Assembly (NCBI RefSeq): GCF_037404875.1
Contig: NZ_JBBELO010000022.1
Location: forward strand, 62,001-126,000
Direction: 5' to 3'
Source: Orlajensenia sp037404875
GTDB taxonomy: Bacteria; Actinomycetota; Actinomycetes; Actinomycetales; Microbacteriaceae
DNA: 64,000 nt
Positions 17,503 to 26,689 of the stretch are shown piece by piece; within the stretch, counting starts at the first letter, position 1, and the number at the start of each line of letters is the position of its first letter. The notes under the pieces were generated by a model. That model was not told where the DNA came from, did no database searches, and worked only from the letters and a program-made list of their open reading frames with translations. The position numbers were made by a program, and so were the translations under genes.

Positions 17503-19233
17503 TTACTCCACCGGCTGGATGTCCGGGGCCTCAAGACGCACGCGGTCGGCGGATGCGTCGTCGGGCTCCTCCTGCGAGGCACGCTCCGCGGCCACCCGCT
17601 TCAGGTAGTTGGCCACCTCGCTCTGCCTGCGCGCCTCATCCCAGCCGAGCACGCCGCCCATGAGCTCCGCGGCGACCGGGGCCGCCGAGACGCCGCGGTC
17701 CCACGCCTCGATCGAGATGCGGGTGCGGCGCGCGAGCACGTCCTCGAGGTGCAGCGCCCCCTCGTGCGAGGCGGCGTAGACCACCTCGGCCGCGATGTAG
17801 TCGTCGGCGCCGGGAAGCGGCTCGGCGAGCTTCGGGTCGGAACGGATGAGGTCGAGCAGCTCGTCGGTGAGCGTTCCGTAGCGGTTGAGCAGGTGCTCGA
17901 CGCGCACCTTGTGCAGCCCGAACGCCTTCGCGATCTTGCCGCGCTTGTTCCACGCCGCGTGGTACCCCTCTGCCCCGAGCAGCGGGATCGTCTGCGTCGT
18001 CGAGGGCGGGATGCGGCCGTCGAGCGCGTCGGCGGCAGCGTCGATCGCATCCTTCGCCATGATGCGGTACGTGGTCCACTTGCCGCCGGCAACGACGACC
18101 AGGCCGGGAACCGTGTGGGCCACGACATGCTCGCGCGAGAGCTTGGAGGTCTGCTCGCTCTCACCGGCGAGCAGCGGCCGCAGACCGGCGTAGACGCCCT
18201 CGACGTCTTCGCGGGTGAGCTTGAGGGCGAGCACCTGGTTCACGTGCTCGAGCAGGTAGTCGATGTCGGCGGCCGTCGCCGCGGGGTGCGCCTTGTCGAG
18301 GTTCCAGTCGGTGTCGGTCGTTCCGATGAGCCAGTGCCGACCCCACGGGATGACGAACAGCACGCTCTTCTCGGTGCGCAGCAGCAGCCCCATCGAGCTC
18401 TGGAATCGATCGCGCGGCACCACGAGGTGGATGCCCTTCGAGGCGCGCACGTGGAAGGTGCCGCGCTCCCCCACCATGCGCTGGGTGTCGTCGGTCCAGA
18501 CTCCGGTCGCGTTCACGACCTGCTTGGCCCGCACGTCGAAGCGCTCGCCCGTCTGCAGGTCGTGCGCGTGCACGCCCACGACGCGCTCGCCCACCTTGAT
18601 GAAGCCCTCCACGCGTACGCGCGTGGCCACGTGGGAGCCGTAGAAGGATGCGGTGCGCCCGAGCGAGGACACGTAACGGGCGTCGTCGACCTGGGCGTCG
18701 TAGTACGTGATGCCGCCGACGAGCGCATCGTTGGCGAGCGAGGGGATGGACCGCATCACCTGGCGCTTGCTGAGGTGGCGGTGGTGCGGAACGCCAGGAG
18801 GCCGCCCGCCGCTGTAGCTGAAGATGTCGTAGAGCAGCATGCCGGAGCCGATGTAGAAGCGCTCGAACACCCGCTTCTTCAGCGGGTAGAGAAAGCGCAC
18901 CGGCTTCACGAGGTGCGGTGCGAGCTCCTGCAGCAGCAGGCCGCGTTCGATCAGCGCCTCGCGCACGAGTCGGAAGTCCAGTTGCTCGAGGTAACGGATG
19001 CCGCCGTGCACGAGCTTGGACGACCGGCTCGAGGTGCCCGACGCGAAGTCGCGCTGCTCGAGCAGTCCGACCGACAGCCCGCGTGTCACGGCATCCAGCG
19101 CAGCGCCGGTGCCGACGATGCCGCCGCCGACCACGAGAACGTCGAGTTCCCGATCCTTCATGCGCTCCAGCGCCGCCGCACGTTCCTCTGGTCCGAGCTT
19201 GGACGACCTGCTGACCGAATTCGTCGCTGCCAT
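17503..19233 (-). CDS. glpD: Aerobic glycerol-3-phosphate dehydrogenase
   Basis: This 576-residue FAD enzyme oxidises glycerol-3-phosphate to dihydroxyacetone phosphate and passes electrons to quinones at the membrane. The N-terminal dinucleotide fold is VVGGGIVGTGAALDA (about residue 34), followed by SGTSSRSSKLVHGGIRYLEQ split across the FAD-binding region. VIPWGRHWLIGTTDTDW and VVAGGKWTTYRIMA are standard substrate-domain motifs, and the C-terminal helical DAO_C domain ends the protein. ATG 19233 has GGAGG five bases upstream. No glycerol kinase or facilitator gene is next to it. Confidence 0.95.
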   Translation of the reverse strand: MAATNSVSRSSKLGPEERAAALERMKDRELDVLVVGGGIVGTGAALDAVTRGLSVGLLEQRDFASGTSSRSSKLVHGGIRYLEQLDFRLVREALIERGLLLQELAPHLVKPVRFLYPLKKRVFERFYIGSGMLLYDIFSYSGGRPPGVPHHRHLSKRQVMRSIPSLANDALVGGITYYDAQVDDARYVSSLGRTASFYGSHVATRVRVEGFIKVGERVVGVHAHDLQTGERFDVRAKQVVNATGVWTDDTQRMVGERGTFHVRASKGIHLVVPRDRFQSSMGLLLRTEKSVLFVIPWGRHWLIGTTDTDWNLDKAHPAATAADIDYLLEHVNQVLALKLTREDVEGVYAGLRPLLAGESEQTSKLSREHVVAHTVPGLVVVAGGKWTTYRIMAKDAIDAAADALDGRIPPSTTQTIPLLGAEGYHAAWNKRGKIAKAFGLHKVRVEHLLNRYGTLTDELLDLIRSDPKLAEPLPGADDYIAAEVVYAASHEGALHLEDVLARRTRISIEAWDRGVSAAPVAAELMGGVLGWDEARRQSEVANYLKRVAAERASQEEPDDASADRVRLEAPDIQPVE

Positions 19234-19350
19234 AGCTGCCTCCGATGGGGATGGATCACTCTCGACGTTAGGCCATCCCGCCACCACATGCACCGGATTG
19301 CCGAGGTTCCACAGCTCTGCTAGCCCCGACGCAGGCGGCTGGCCCCGACC

Positions 19351-20475
19351 TCAGTGCCCGCGGTAGGGCGAGATGACGACCTCGACGCGCTGGAACTCCT
19401 TGAGGTCGGAGTACCCGGTCGTCGCCATCGAGCGACGCAGCGCTCCGACGAGGTTCGCGTTGCCCTCCGAGACGGATGCCGGGCCGTAGAGGATCTCCTC
19501 GAGCGGTGCGATGCCGCCCACCTGCACGCGGTTTCCCCGGGGCAGCTTGGAGTGGTGCGATTCCGCTCCCCAGTGAAACCCGCCGCCGGGAGCGTCGGTC
19601 GCGCGGGCGAGCGCCGAGCCCAGCATCACGGCATCCGCTCCGCAGGCGATCGCCTTCACGATGTCGCCCGAGGTGCCGAGACCGCCGTCGGCGATCACGT
19701 GCACGTAGCGTCCGCCCGACTCGTCGAGGTAGTCGCGGCGGGCGCCGGCGACATCGGCGACGGCGGTGGCCATCGGGGCGTGGATGCCGAGCGCCGCCCG
19801 GGTGGTGGATGCTGCGCCGCCGCCGAAGCCGACGAGCACGCCCGCGGCGCCCGTGCGCATGAGGTGCAGCGCGGCGGTGTAGGTCGCCGCGCCGCCCACG
19901 ATCACGGGAACGTCGAGTTCGTAGATGAATTTCTTGAGGTTCAGCGGTTCCTGGTTCTTCGAGACGTGCTCGGCCGACACCGTGGTGCCGCGGATGACGA
20001 AGAGGTCGACGCCCGCTGCGACGACGGTCTCGTAGAGCTCCTGCGTGCGCTGCGGCGAGAGCGCGCCGGCCACGGTCACGCCCGCGGCGCGGATCTCGGC
20101 CAGGCGCTGGGTGACGAGCTCGGGCTTGATGGGCTCGGAGTAGATCTCCTGCATCCGCCGCGTCGACTGCTCCTGCGGCAGCGAACGGATCTCCGCGAGA
20201 ACGGGCTCCGGGTCGTCGTAGCGGGTCCACACCCCCTCGAGGTCGAGCACGCCGAGGCCACCCAGCTGGCCGATGCGGATGGCGGAGGCCGGCGAGACGA
20301 CCGAGTCCATCGGCGCAGCCAGGAACGGGATGTCGAACTGGTAGGCGTCGATCGACCAGGTCACCGACACGTCCTCGGGGTCGCGGGTGCGCCGGCTGGG
20401 CACGATCGCGACGTCGTCGAAGGCAAACACGCGGCGCCCGCGCTTGGCGCGGCCGATCTCCATCTCCATACTCAC
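19351..20475 (-). CDS. guaB3: GuaB3-type IMP dehydrogenase-family protein
   Basis: This 374-residue TIM-barrel protein belongs to the GuaB3 family typical of Actinobacteria. It begins EIGRAKRGRRVFAFDDVAIVPSRRTRD (in parts) and has the barrel motifs PFLAAPMDSV and VIADGGLGTSGDIVKA. It has no CBS pair. Where true IMP dehydrogenases carry the catalytic loop GSICTTR it reads VGFGGGAASTTRA, with no Cys. The C-terminal EILYGPASVSEGNANLVGALR segment is conserved. It is therefore unlikely to be a classical IMP dehydrogenase; its reaction in this organism cannot be stated from sequence. It is 50 bases downstream of the ABC-F gene. Confidence 0.92.
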   Translation of the reverse strand: MSMEMEIGRAKRGRRVFAFDDVAIVPSRRTRDPEDVSVTWSIDAYQFDIPFLAAPMDSVVSPASAIRIGQLGGLGVLDLEGVWTRYDDPEPVLAEIRSLPQEQSTRRMQEIYSEPIKPELVTQRLAEIRAAGVTVAGALSPQRTQELYETVVAAGVDLFVIRGTTVSAEHVSKNQEPLNLKKFIYELDVPVIVGGAATYTAALHLMRTGAAGVLVGFGGGAASTTRAALGIHAPMATAVADVAGARRDYLDESGGRYVHVIADGGLGTSGDIVKAIACGADAVMLGSALARATDAPGGGFHWGAESHHSKLPRGNRVQVGGIAPLEEILYGPASVSEGNANLVGALRRSMATTGYSDLKEFQRVEVVISPYRGH

Positions 20476-20524
20476 CGGGCAAGCCTATCGCCGCGGCCGA
20501 GAGGCGCCCGGATGCCGCCGGTGC

Positions 20525-22210
20525 CTAGCGCCGGCGGCGCACCCGCGATTCATCCCAGACCGGTTCGTTCGATTCGTAGACCTCGCCGTCGGAGCCGAAG
20601 ACGAGGAAGCGGTCGAAGCTGCGCGCGAACCAGCGGTCGTGCGTGACGGCCAGCACCGTTCCGTCGAACGCCTGCAGCGCATCCTGCAGCGCCTCGGCCG
20701 AGACGAGGTCGAGGTTGTCGGTCGGCTCGTCGAGCAGCAGGAGGGTCGCCCCCGAGAGCTCGAGCAGCAGGATCTGCAGTCGCGCCTGCTGCCCGCCCGA
20801 GAGCGACTCGAACCGCGAGCCGGCAGAGGCGACGAGGCCGTAGCGGTCGAGGGCTCCGCTGGCGGCCTCGCGGGGCATCCCGGCGCGTCCGTCGTCGCCG
20901 CGGTGCAGGATCTCGAGCAGGGTGCGACCGACGAGATCCGGGTGCTCGTGCAGCTGGGCGAACCAGCCCGGAACGACTCTGGCACCGAGCACAGCACGGC
21001 CGGTGTGCGGAACGGGGGCAAGGCCCTCGCCGACACTCGTCACGTGGCCGAGCATGCGATCGGGTTCCGTTCCACCGCGGGCCAGCAGGCGCAGGAAGTG
21101 CGACTTGCCCGAGCCGTTCGAGCCGAGCACCGCCACGCGCTCCCCGTACCAGACCTCGAGGTCGAACGGATGCATGAGTCCCGTCAGTTCGAGGCGCTCG
21201 GCGATCACGGCCCGCTTACCCGTGCGCGCGCCACGCAATCGCATCGAGACGTCCTGTGCCGGCGGTCGCTCCTGGGGCGGCCCGGCGTCCTCGAAGCGGC
21301 GAAGCCGCGTCTGCGCCGCCTGGTAGCGAGAGGCCATTCCGTCGTTGTAGGTCGCCTTGGTCTTCAGCGTCTGCACGAGCGTCTTCAGCTTGAGATGCTC
21401 CTCGTCCCAGCGGCGCCGCAACTCGTCGAGCCGCTCGAAGCGTTCGGCACGGGCATCGTGGTAGCTGCCGAACCCGCCACCGTGCGTCCACGCCGTGTTG
21501 CCGGCCGCACCGAGCTCGAGGGTCACGATGCGATCCGCCGCCCGCGCGAGCAGCTCGCGGTCGTGTGAGACGAGCAGAACCGTCTTGCGCGTGGCTCGCA
21601 GCTGCTCCTCGAGCCAGCGCTTGCCCGGCACGTCGAGGGAGTTGTCGGGCTCGTCGAGCAGCAGCACCTCCTCGGGTCCGCGCAGCAGCGCCTCGAGGGC
21701 GAGCCGCTTCTGTTCACCGCCTGAGAGCGTATTGACGTCGCGATAGCGCGCCCGCTCCCACGGCACGCCGATGGCGGCGATGGTGCAGGTGTCCCACAGC
21801 GTCTCCTGCTCGTACCCGCCCGCATCCGCGTAGTCGGCGAGCGCGGTGGCGTACCGCATCTGCGTGGAGGTGTCGTCGTTCTCGATGAGCGCCTCCTCGG
21901 CGGCGTCGAGTTCGATCGCCGCTGCGCGCACCCTCGACGGAGCGACCGAGACGAGCAGGTCGTGCACGGTTCCGGATGCCGCGTGGCCGACGAACTGGTC
22001 CATCACGCCGAGCCCGCCCGAGATCGCGACAGCGCCGTCATCGGGCGCCGTCTGGCCGCGGATGATGCGGAGCACCGTGGACTTGCCCGCACCGTTGGCG
22101 CCGATGAGGGCCGCCGTGAGACCGTCGCCGATGCGGAACGAGACGTCCGCGAGCAAGGGCCGTCCGTCGGGGAGGGCGAGCGTGAGCCCGTTGACCTCGA
22201 TGCTGCCCAT
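20525..22210 (-). CDS. ABC-F family ATPase
   Basis: A 561-residue protein with two ATP-binding cassettes and no membrane segments. Cassette 1 has GANGAGKST (residue 37), LSGGEQKRLAL and LLLDEPDNSLD. Cassette 2 has GSNGSGKSH (near 375), LSGGQQARLQI and LLLDEPTDNLD. A charged helical linker of roughly 80 residues (LDELRRRWDEEHLKLKTL) joins them, as in translation factors that act at the ribosomal E site or in target-protection resistance. Which subfamily this is cannot be decided by eye. The start is preceded by GGAGG ten bases upstream. Confidence 0.9.
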   Translation of the reverse strand: MGSIEVNGLTLALPDGRPLLADVSFRIGDGLTAALIGANGAGKSTVLRIIRGQTAPDDGAVAISGGLGVMDQFVGHAASGTVHDLLVSVAPSRVRAAAIELDAAEEALIENDDTSTQMRYATALADYADAGGYEQETLWDTCTIAAIGVPWERARYRDVNTLSGGEQKRLALEALLRGPEEVLLLDEPDNSLDVPGKRWLEEQLRATRKTVLLVSHDRELLARAADRIVTLELGAAGNTAWTHGGGFGSYHDARAERFERLDELRRRWDEEHLKLKTLVQTLKTKATYNDGMASRYQAAQTRLRRFEDAGPPQERPPAQDVSMRLRGARTGKRAVIAERLELTGLMHPFDLEVWYGERVAVLGSNGSGKSHFLRLLARGGTEPDRMLGHVTSVGEGLAPVPHTGRAVLGARVVPGWFAQLHEHPDLVGRTLLEILHRGDDGRAGMPREAASGALDRYGLVASAGSRFESLSGGQQARLQILLLELSGATLLLLDEPTDNLDLVSAEALQDALQAFDGTVLAVTHDRWFARSFDRFLVFGSDGEVYESNEPVWDESRVRRRR

Positions 22211-22313
22211 GTCCGTGTGTCCTCCGGAAGCCTCTGTGCAGGGCCGCCCGGCGGGCAGCCTCCCAGACTAGCGGCTGCTCGCGCGTGTGGGTGCCCTGCG
22301 GCAAGCTGGAGGC

Positions 22314-23462
22314 ATGAGGATCGATCCCGAACCGCTCGACCGCCTGCGCACCCGCACGAGCGCGAAGTGGTTGTCGTATCCGCCCGACGTGCTGCCGCTG
22401 CCGGTGGCCGAGATGGACTTCCCCCTGGCTCCGGCCGTCGCCTCCGCCCTCCATGACGCGATCGATCGCTCCGACACCGGCTACCACTACGGCAGCCGCG
22501 ACGTTGCCGAGGCCTTCGCCGAGTTCGCGGCTGAGCGGTGGAACTGGAGGCTCGATCCGGCCCGGGTCACGCTCTGCGTCGACGTGAGCGCGGGCATCGT
22601 CGAGGTGCTGCGCCAGGTGACGGATGCCGGCGACGGCATCATCATCTGCCCACCGGTCTATCCGCCGTTCTTCGAGCTGCCCGACGAGGCGCAACGCCCG
22701 CTCGTGACGGTGCCCCTGCTCGGCGGCATCGAGGAGGGCTGGTCGCTCGACCTCGACGGCATCGACGCCGCCTTCTCGGGCGGAGCGCGCGCCATGATCC
22801 TCTCCAACCCCCACAACCCCGTCGGACTCTGCTTCGACGCCGCGCAGCTCGCGGCGCTCGCGGAGGTCGCCGCCCGGCACGGCGCCACCGTCATCAGCGA
22901 CGAGATCCACGGCGCGCTCACCCTGCCGGGCGCCAGCTTCGTTCCCTTCCTGGGGGTGTCGGATGCGGCGCGCGAGATCGGCGTCACCGTCACCTCGGCG
23001 AGCAAGGCGTTCAACCTCGCGGGGCTCAAGTGCGCCATGGTCATCTCGGCGAGCGAGCGCGCAGACGCGATCCGCGATGCCTTCCCGGCCGAAGTGGAAT
23101 GGCGCGCCTCGATGTTCGGCGCCGTCTCCGCGATCGCGGCGTTCCGCGAGAGCCGGGAGTGGCTCGACGGCGTCATCGAGACGCTCGATGCGAACCGGCG
23201 GTTGCTCGAGCGGCTGCTCTCCGAGCAGCTTCCCGGGGTGCGCTACCGGCTCCCCGACGCCACCTACCTCGCCTGGCTCGACCTCTCCGCCCTCGGCTGG
23301 GGGGACGATCCGGCGGCGTACGCCCTCGAGCACGCCCGCGTTGCGCTCGGCAACGGCCCCGAGTTCGGTGCCGAAGAAGGCCGGGGCCACGCCCGGCTCA
23401 ACTTCGGCACCCACCCCGAGATCCTCACCGAGGCGATCGGGCGGTTGCGCTCAGCGCAGTGA
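22314..23462 (+). CDS. MalY/PatB-type PLP aminotransferase (putative C-S lyase)
   Basis: A 382-residue fold-type I PLP enzyme. It has the MalY/PatB start RTSAKWLSYPPDVLPLPVAEMDF, split across residues 12-35, then NPHNPVG (substrate/PLP contact), the Asp region SDEIHG and the Schiff-base lysine in TSASKAFNLAGLKCA (about residue 234). The C-terminal ARLNFGTHPEIL holds the carboxylate-binding Arg. Members cleave cystathionine or cysteine conjugates. ATG 22314 follows CTGGAGG at close range. The gene is divergent from the ABC-F gene. Confidence 0.9.
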   Translation: MRIDPEPLDRLRTRTSAKWLSYPPDVLPLPVAEMDFPLAPAVASALHDAIDRSDTGYHYGSRDVAEAFAEFAAERWNWRLDPARVTLCVDVSAGIVEVLRQVTDAGDGIIICPPVYPPFFELPDEAQRPLVTVPLLGGIEEGWSLDLDGIDAAFSGGARAMILSNPHNPVGLCFDAAQLAALAEVAARHGATVISDEIHGALTLPGASFVPFLGVSDAAREIGVTVTSASKAFNLAGLKCAMVISASERADAIRDAFPAEVEWRASMFGAVSAIAAFRESREWLDGVIETLDANRRLLERLLSEQLPGVRYRLPDATYLAWLDLSALGWGDDPAAYALEHARVALGNGPEFGAEEGRGHARLNFGTHPEILTEAIGRLRSAQ

Positions 23463-23503
23463 CCGGAAGGCCGCCCGCATCTCCTGGGAACTCCGCATCC
23501 CGC

Positions 23504-23638
23504 GCGAAAAGCGAGGAGATCCGAAAAGCGAGGACATTCCGAAAAGCGAGGAGGTTCGGCGCGACACGCCGCCGAAACGCGCGAAACGCCCGGCACCAAC
23601 CCGGAATCGCCTCGCTTTTCGGAATCTCCTCGCTTTTG
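23504..23638. repeat. Direct and inverted repeats of CGAAAAGCGAGGA
   Basis: Three forward copies of CGAAAAGCGAGGA occur at about 23504, 23522 and 23540. Two inverted forms (CCTCGCTTTTCGG and TCCTCGCTTTTGG) occur at about 23609 and 23626. The arms flank a GC-rich centre, and the whole lies between the convergent ends of the MalY-like gene and guaB, where it may form a long hairpin and act as a terminator. Confidence 0.75.
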
Positions 23639-23647
23639 GAAACCGGC

Positions 23648-25150
23648 CTACCGCGTGTAGTTCGGCGCCTCCACGACGATCTGCACGTCGTGCGGATGCG
23701 ATTCCTTCAGCCCGGCGGGAGTGATGCGCACGAAGCGGCCCTTCTCCTTGAGCTCGGGGATGGAGCGCGCGCCCACGTAGAACATCGACTGGCGCAGCCC
23801 GCCGACGAGCTGGTACGCCACCGCGGAGAGCGGGCCGCGGAACGGCACCTGTCCCTCGATGCCCTCGGGGATGAGCTTGTCGTCGTTCGGCACGTCGGCC
23901 TGGAAGTAGCGGTCCTTGGAGTACGAGGTCTTCTTGCCGCGCGTCTGCAGGGCACCGAGGGAACCCATGCCCCGGTAGGTCTTGAACTGCTTGCCGTTCT
24001 GGAAGACGAGTTCCCCGGGGCTCTCGGCCGTACCGGCCAGCAGCGAACCGAGCATCACGGTGTCCGCACCGGCGACGAGCGCCTTGGCGATGTCACCCGA
24101 GAACTGCAGGCCACCATCCGCGATCACCGGGATGCCGGCCTCGCGCGCCGCGAGGGAGGCCTCGTAGACGGCGGTGACCTGGGGCACTCCGACGCCGGCG
24201 ACGATGCGGGTGGTGCAGATGGAGCCCGGCCCGACACCGACCTTGATGGCGTCGGCCCCTGCGTCGATGAGCGCCTGAGCGCCCGACCGGGTCGCGACAT
24301 TGCCGCCGATGATGTCGACGCCCGCGAAGGCCGGGTCGGCCTTCAGCCGTCGGATGATGTCGAGCACGCCGGCGCTCTCGCCGTTGGCGGTGTCGACGAC
24401 GAGCACGTCCACGCCCGCCTCGAGCAGCGCCGTGGCACGCTCCCAGGCGTCGCCGAAGAAGCCGATGGCGGCACCGACGCGCAGACGGCCCTCCTCGTCC
24501 TTCGTGGCGTTGGGGTACTGCTCCGACTTGTCGAAGTCCTTCACCGTGATCAGGCCGGTGAGACGGCCGGCGTCATCGACGAGGGGAAGCTTCTCGATCT
24601 TGTGCTGCGCGAAGATGGCGACGGCCTCGTCGGGATCGATCCCGACGCGCCCGGTGATGAGGGGCTGCTTGGTCATCACGTCGCGTACGAGCGTCGTCTT
24701 CTTCTCGAAGTCCGAGACGAAGCGCATGTCGCGGTTGGTGATGATGCCGACGAGCACGCCGTCCTCGTCGATCACGGGAACGCCGCTGACGCGGTACTGG
24801 GCGCACAGGTCATCGACATCGGCGACCGAGGCATCCGGCGTGGTCGTGACGGGGTTGGTGATCATGCCCGACTCGCTGCGCTTCACCAGGTCGACCTGCG
24901 CAGCCTGGTCCTCGATGGAGAGATTGCGGTGCAGGATGCCGATGCCGCCCTGGCGCGCCATCGCGATCGCCATGCGCGTCTCGGTCACCGTGTCCATCGC
25001 GGAGGAGAGCAGCGGCACGGCCACGTTGATGCGCCGCGTGAGCCTGCTGGTGGTGTCGGCCTCGCTCGGGATGACGTCGGTGTGCCCGGGAAGCAGCAGC
25101 ACGTCGTCATACGTCAGTCCGATGAATCCGAAGGGATCGGGCTCGCCCAT
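23648..25150 (-). CDS. guaB: IMP dehydrogenase
   Basis: This 500-residue enzyme makes XMP from IMP with NAD+, the committed step to GMP. The barrel opens with GFIGLTYDDVLLLPGHTDVIPS (two segments near residues 6-27). A CBS pair follows (GVPVIDEDGVLVGIITNRD and KLPLVDDAGRLTGLITVKD). The catalytic loop GPGSICTTRIVAG carries the active Cys near residue 315. The C-terminal flap EGIEGQVPFRG is present. ATG 25150 has AAAGGA at a normal distance. It faces the liv operon across 225 bases in which I can name no clear promoter for either side. Confidence 0.97.
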   Translation of the reverse strand: MGEPDPFGFIGLTYDDVLLLPGHTDVIPSEADTTSRLTRRINVAVPLLSSAMDTVTETRMAIAMARQGGIGILHRNLSIEDQAAQVDLVKRSESGMITNPVTTTPDASVADVDDLCAQYRVSGVPVIDEDGVLVGIITNRDMRFVSDFEKKTTLVRDVMTKQPLITGRVGIDPDEAVAIFAQHKIEKLPLVDDAGRLTGLITVKDFDKSEQYPNATKDEEGRLRVGAAIGFFGDAWERATALLEAGVDVLVVDTANGESAGVLDIIRRLKADPAFAGVDIIGGNVATRSGAQALIDAGADAIKVGVGPGSICTTRIVAGVGVPQVTAVYEASLAAREAGIPVIADGGLQFSGDIAKALVAGADTVMLGSLLAGTAESPGELVFQNGKQFKTYRGMGSLGALQTRGKKTSYSKDRYFQADVPNDDKLIPEGIEGQVPFRGPLSAVAYQLVGGLRQSMFYVGARSIPELKEKGRFVRITPAGLKESHPHDVQIVVEAPNYTR

Positions 25151-25375
25151 GTCAGTCCTTTTCGTCGCGCAGATCAATTGCGAACCGGGGCCATCGTGAT
25201 GATTCGACCGGTTCACCAATGTTAAGCGAGTTTGCGTCCAAGGCATTCCTCCCCCCAGAATCACCACACGACACACAGCACCGCCGAAACACATAAGACA
25301 TAATCAGCACGTACTGTCGACACCGTCGTTGACAGACCGGAACTCGGGGCCGCGGGGCACCACCATGGAGGTTCA

Positions 25376-26680
25376 GTGCGATCCACTGATGCGGTACACA
25401 GGCGAGCACCGGGTTTTCTCGTGCTCCTGCTGACTGCCCTGCTCGCGGCCATCGGGCTCAGCCTGTTCGCCGCCGCCCCGGCGCACGCCGACGAGGGCGG
25501 TTCCGGTGACTACACGTTCGCCGGCAACGTGCAGTACAACCAGAAGCCCCTCGAAGGCGTCGAGATCACGGTCTCCGGCAACGGTGAGAAGGTCACGGTG
25601 AAGACGGATGCCGCGGGCCAGTGGCGCATCCACGTCGCCGCGAAGGGCAGCTACAAGGTCACCCTCGACGAGGAGACCCTCCCCAAGGGCGTCGTCGTGG
25701 CCAAGGGCGGGGCGACCCAGACGGCGGAGTTCGGGCTCACTCAGACGAAGGCGGTCAACTTCTTCCTCGGCCAGGGCCAGCGGGTCACGAACACGTTCTG
25801 GGACCAGCTGCTGCAACGCCTGATCAACGGCCTGAACTTCGGGCTCATGCTCGCGCTCGCGGCCATCGGCCTCTCCCTCATCTTCGGAACGACGGGCCTG
25901 TCCAACTTCGCGCACTCCGAGATGATCACCTTCGGCGCGCTGATGACGCTCACGTTCAGCACCATCCTCGGATGGCCGCTCTGGGCGGGCATCGCCATCG
26001 CGCTCATCCTCTCCGCCGGACTCGGCTGGAGCATGGATGCCGTCATCTGGAAGCCGCTGCGCAAGAAGGGCGTCGGCCTCATCCCGATGATGATCGTCAG
26101 CATCGGCCTCTCGCTCGCCATCCGGTACGTGTACCAGTTCTTCTACGGCGGCGCGACGCGCCAGCTGCCGGGAGCGACGCTTCCCTCGGAACTGCGCATC
26201 GGCGCCGCGAGCCTGTCCTGGGTCGACGTGCTCAGCATGGTCATCAGCCTCGTCGTGCTGGGCGGAGTGGCGTTCTTCCTGCTGCGCACCCGCATCGGCA
26301 AGGCCACCCGCGCGGTCTCCGACAACCCCAGCCTCGCCTCGGCCAGCGGTATCGACGTCGACAGGGTCATCCGCATCGTGTGGGTCATGGGCGGCGCCCT
26401 CGCGGGCCTCTCCGGCATCCTGTACGCCTACTACCGTCCGGGCGTCAGCTGGGACATGGGCTTCCAGATCCTGCTGCTCGTCTTCGCCGCGGTCACGCTC
26501 GGCGGCCTCGGCACCGCGTTCGGCGCCCTTGTCGGCTCGCTCGTCGTCGGCCTGTTCGTCGAGCTGTCGACGCTCTGGCTGCCCTCCGACCTCAAGTACG
26601 TCGGAGCGCTCGTCGTCCTGATCCTCGTGCTCCTGCTTCGACCGCAGGGCATCCTGGGTCGCAAAGAGAGAATCGGATAG
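25376..26680 (+). CDS. livH: Branched-chain amino acid ABC permease LivH with extra N-terminal extracytoplasmic domain
   Basis: A 434-residue membrane protein. Residues about 145-434 are a standard LivH permease (NGLNFGLMLALAAIGLSLIFG, the EAA-like GLSGILYAYY and GTAFGALVGSLVVGL). In front of it lie a signal-type hydrophobic helix (residues 14-38, ending AHADE) and a beta domain (YTFAGNVQYNQKPLEGVEIT, VKTDAAGQWRIHV) resembling carboxypeptidase-regulatory or transthyretin-like folds. The extension is about 130 residues longer than usual LivH. The GTG start at 25376 follows GGAGG by four bases. It opens the livHMGF operon. Confidence 0.88.
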   Translation: MRSTDAVHRRAPGFLVLLLTALLAAIGLSLFAAAPAHADEGGSGDYTFAGNVQYNQKPLEGVEITVSGNGEKVTVKTDAAGQWRIHVAAKGSYKVTLDEETLPKGVVVAKGGATQTAEFGLTQTKAVNFFLGQGQRVTNTFWDQLLQRLINGLNFGLMLALAAIGLSLIFGTTGLSNFAHSEMITFGALMTLTFSTILGWPLWAGIAIALILSAGLGWSMDAVIWKPLRKKGVGLIPMMIVSIGLSLAIRYVYQFFYGGATRQLPGATLPSELRIGAASLSWVDVLSMVISLVVLGGVAFFLLRTRIGKATRAVSDNPSLASASGIDVDRVIRIVWVMGGALAGLSGILYAYYRPGVSWDMGFQILLLVFAAVTLGGLGTAFGALVGSLVVGLFVELSTLWLPSDLKYVGALVVLILVLLLRPQGILGRKERIG

Positions 26681-26689
26681 GGGCCGGCC

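Noticed and set aside
25329..25334. TTGACA as a -35 box for the liv operon
   Set aside because: No -10-like sequence occurs 16-18 bases downstream; the region there is GC-rich.
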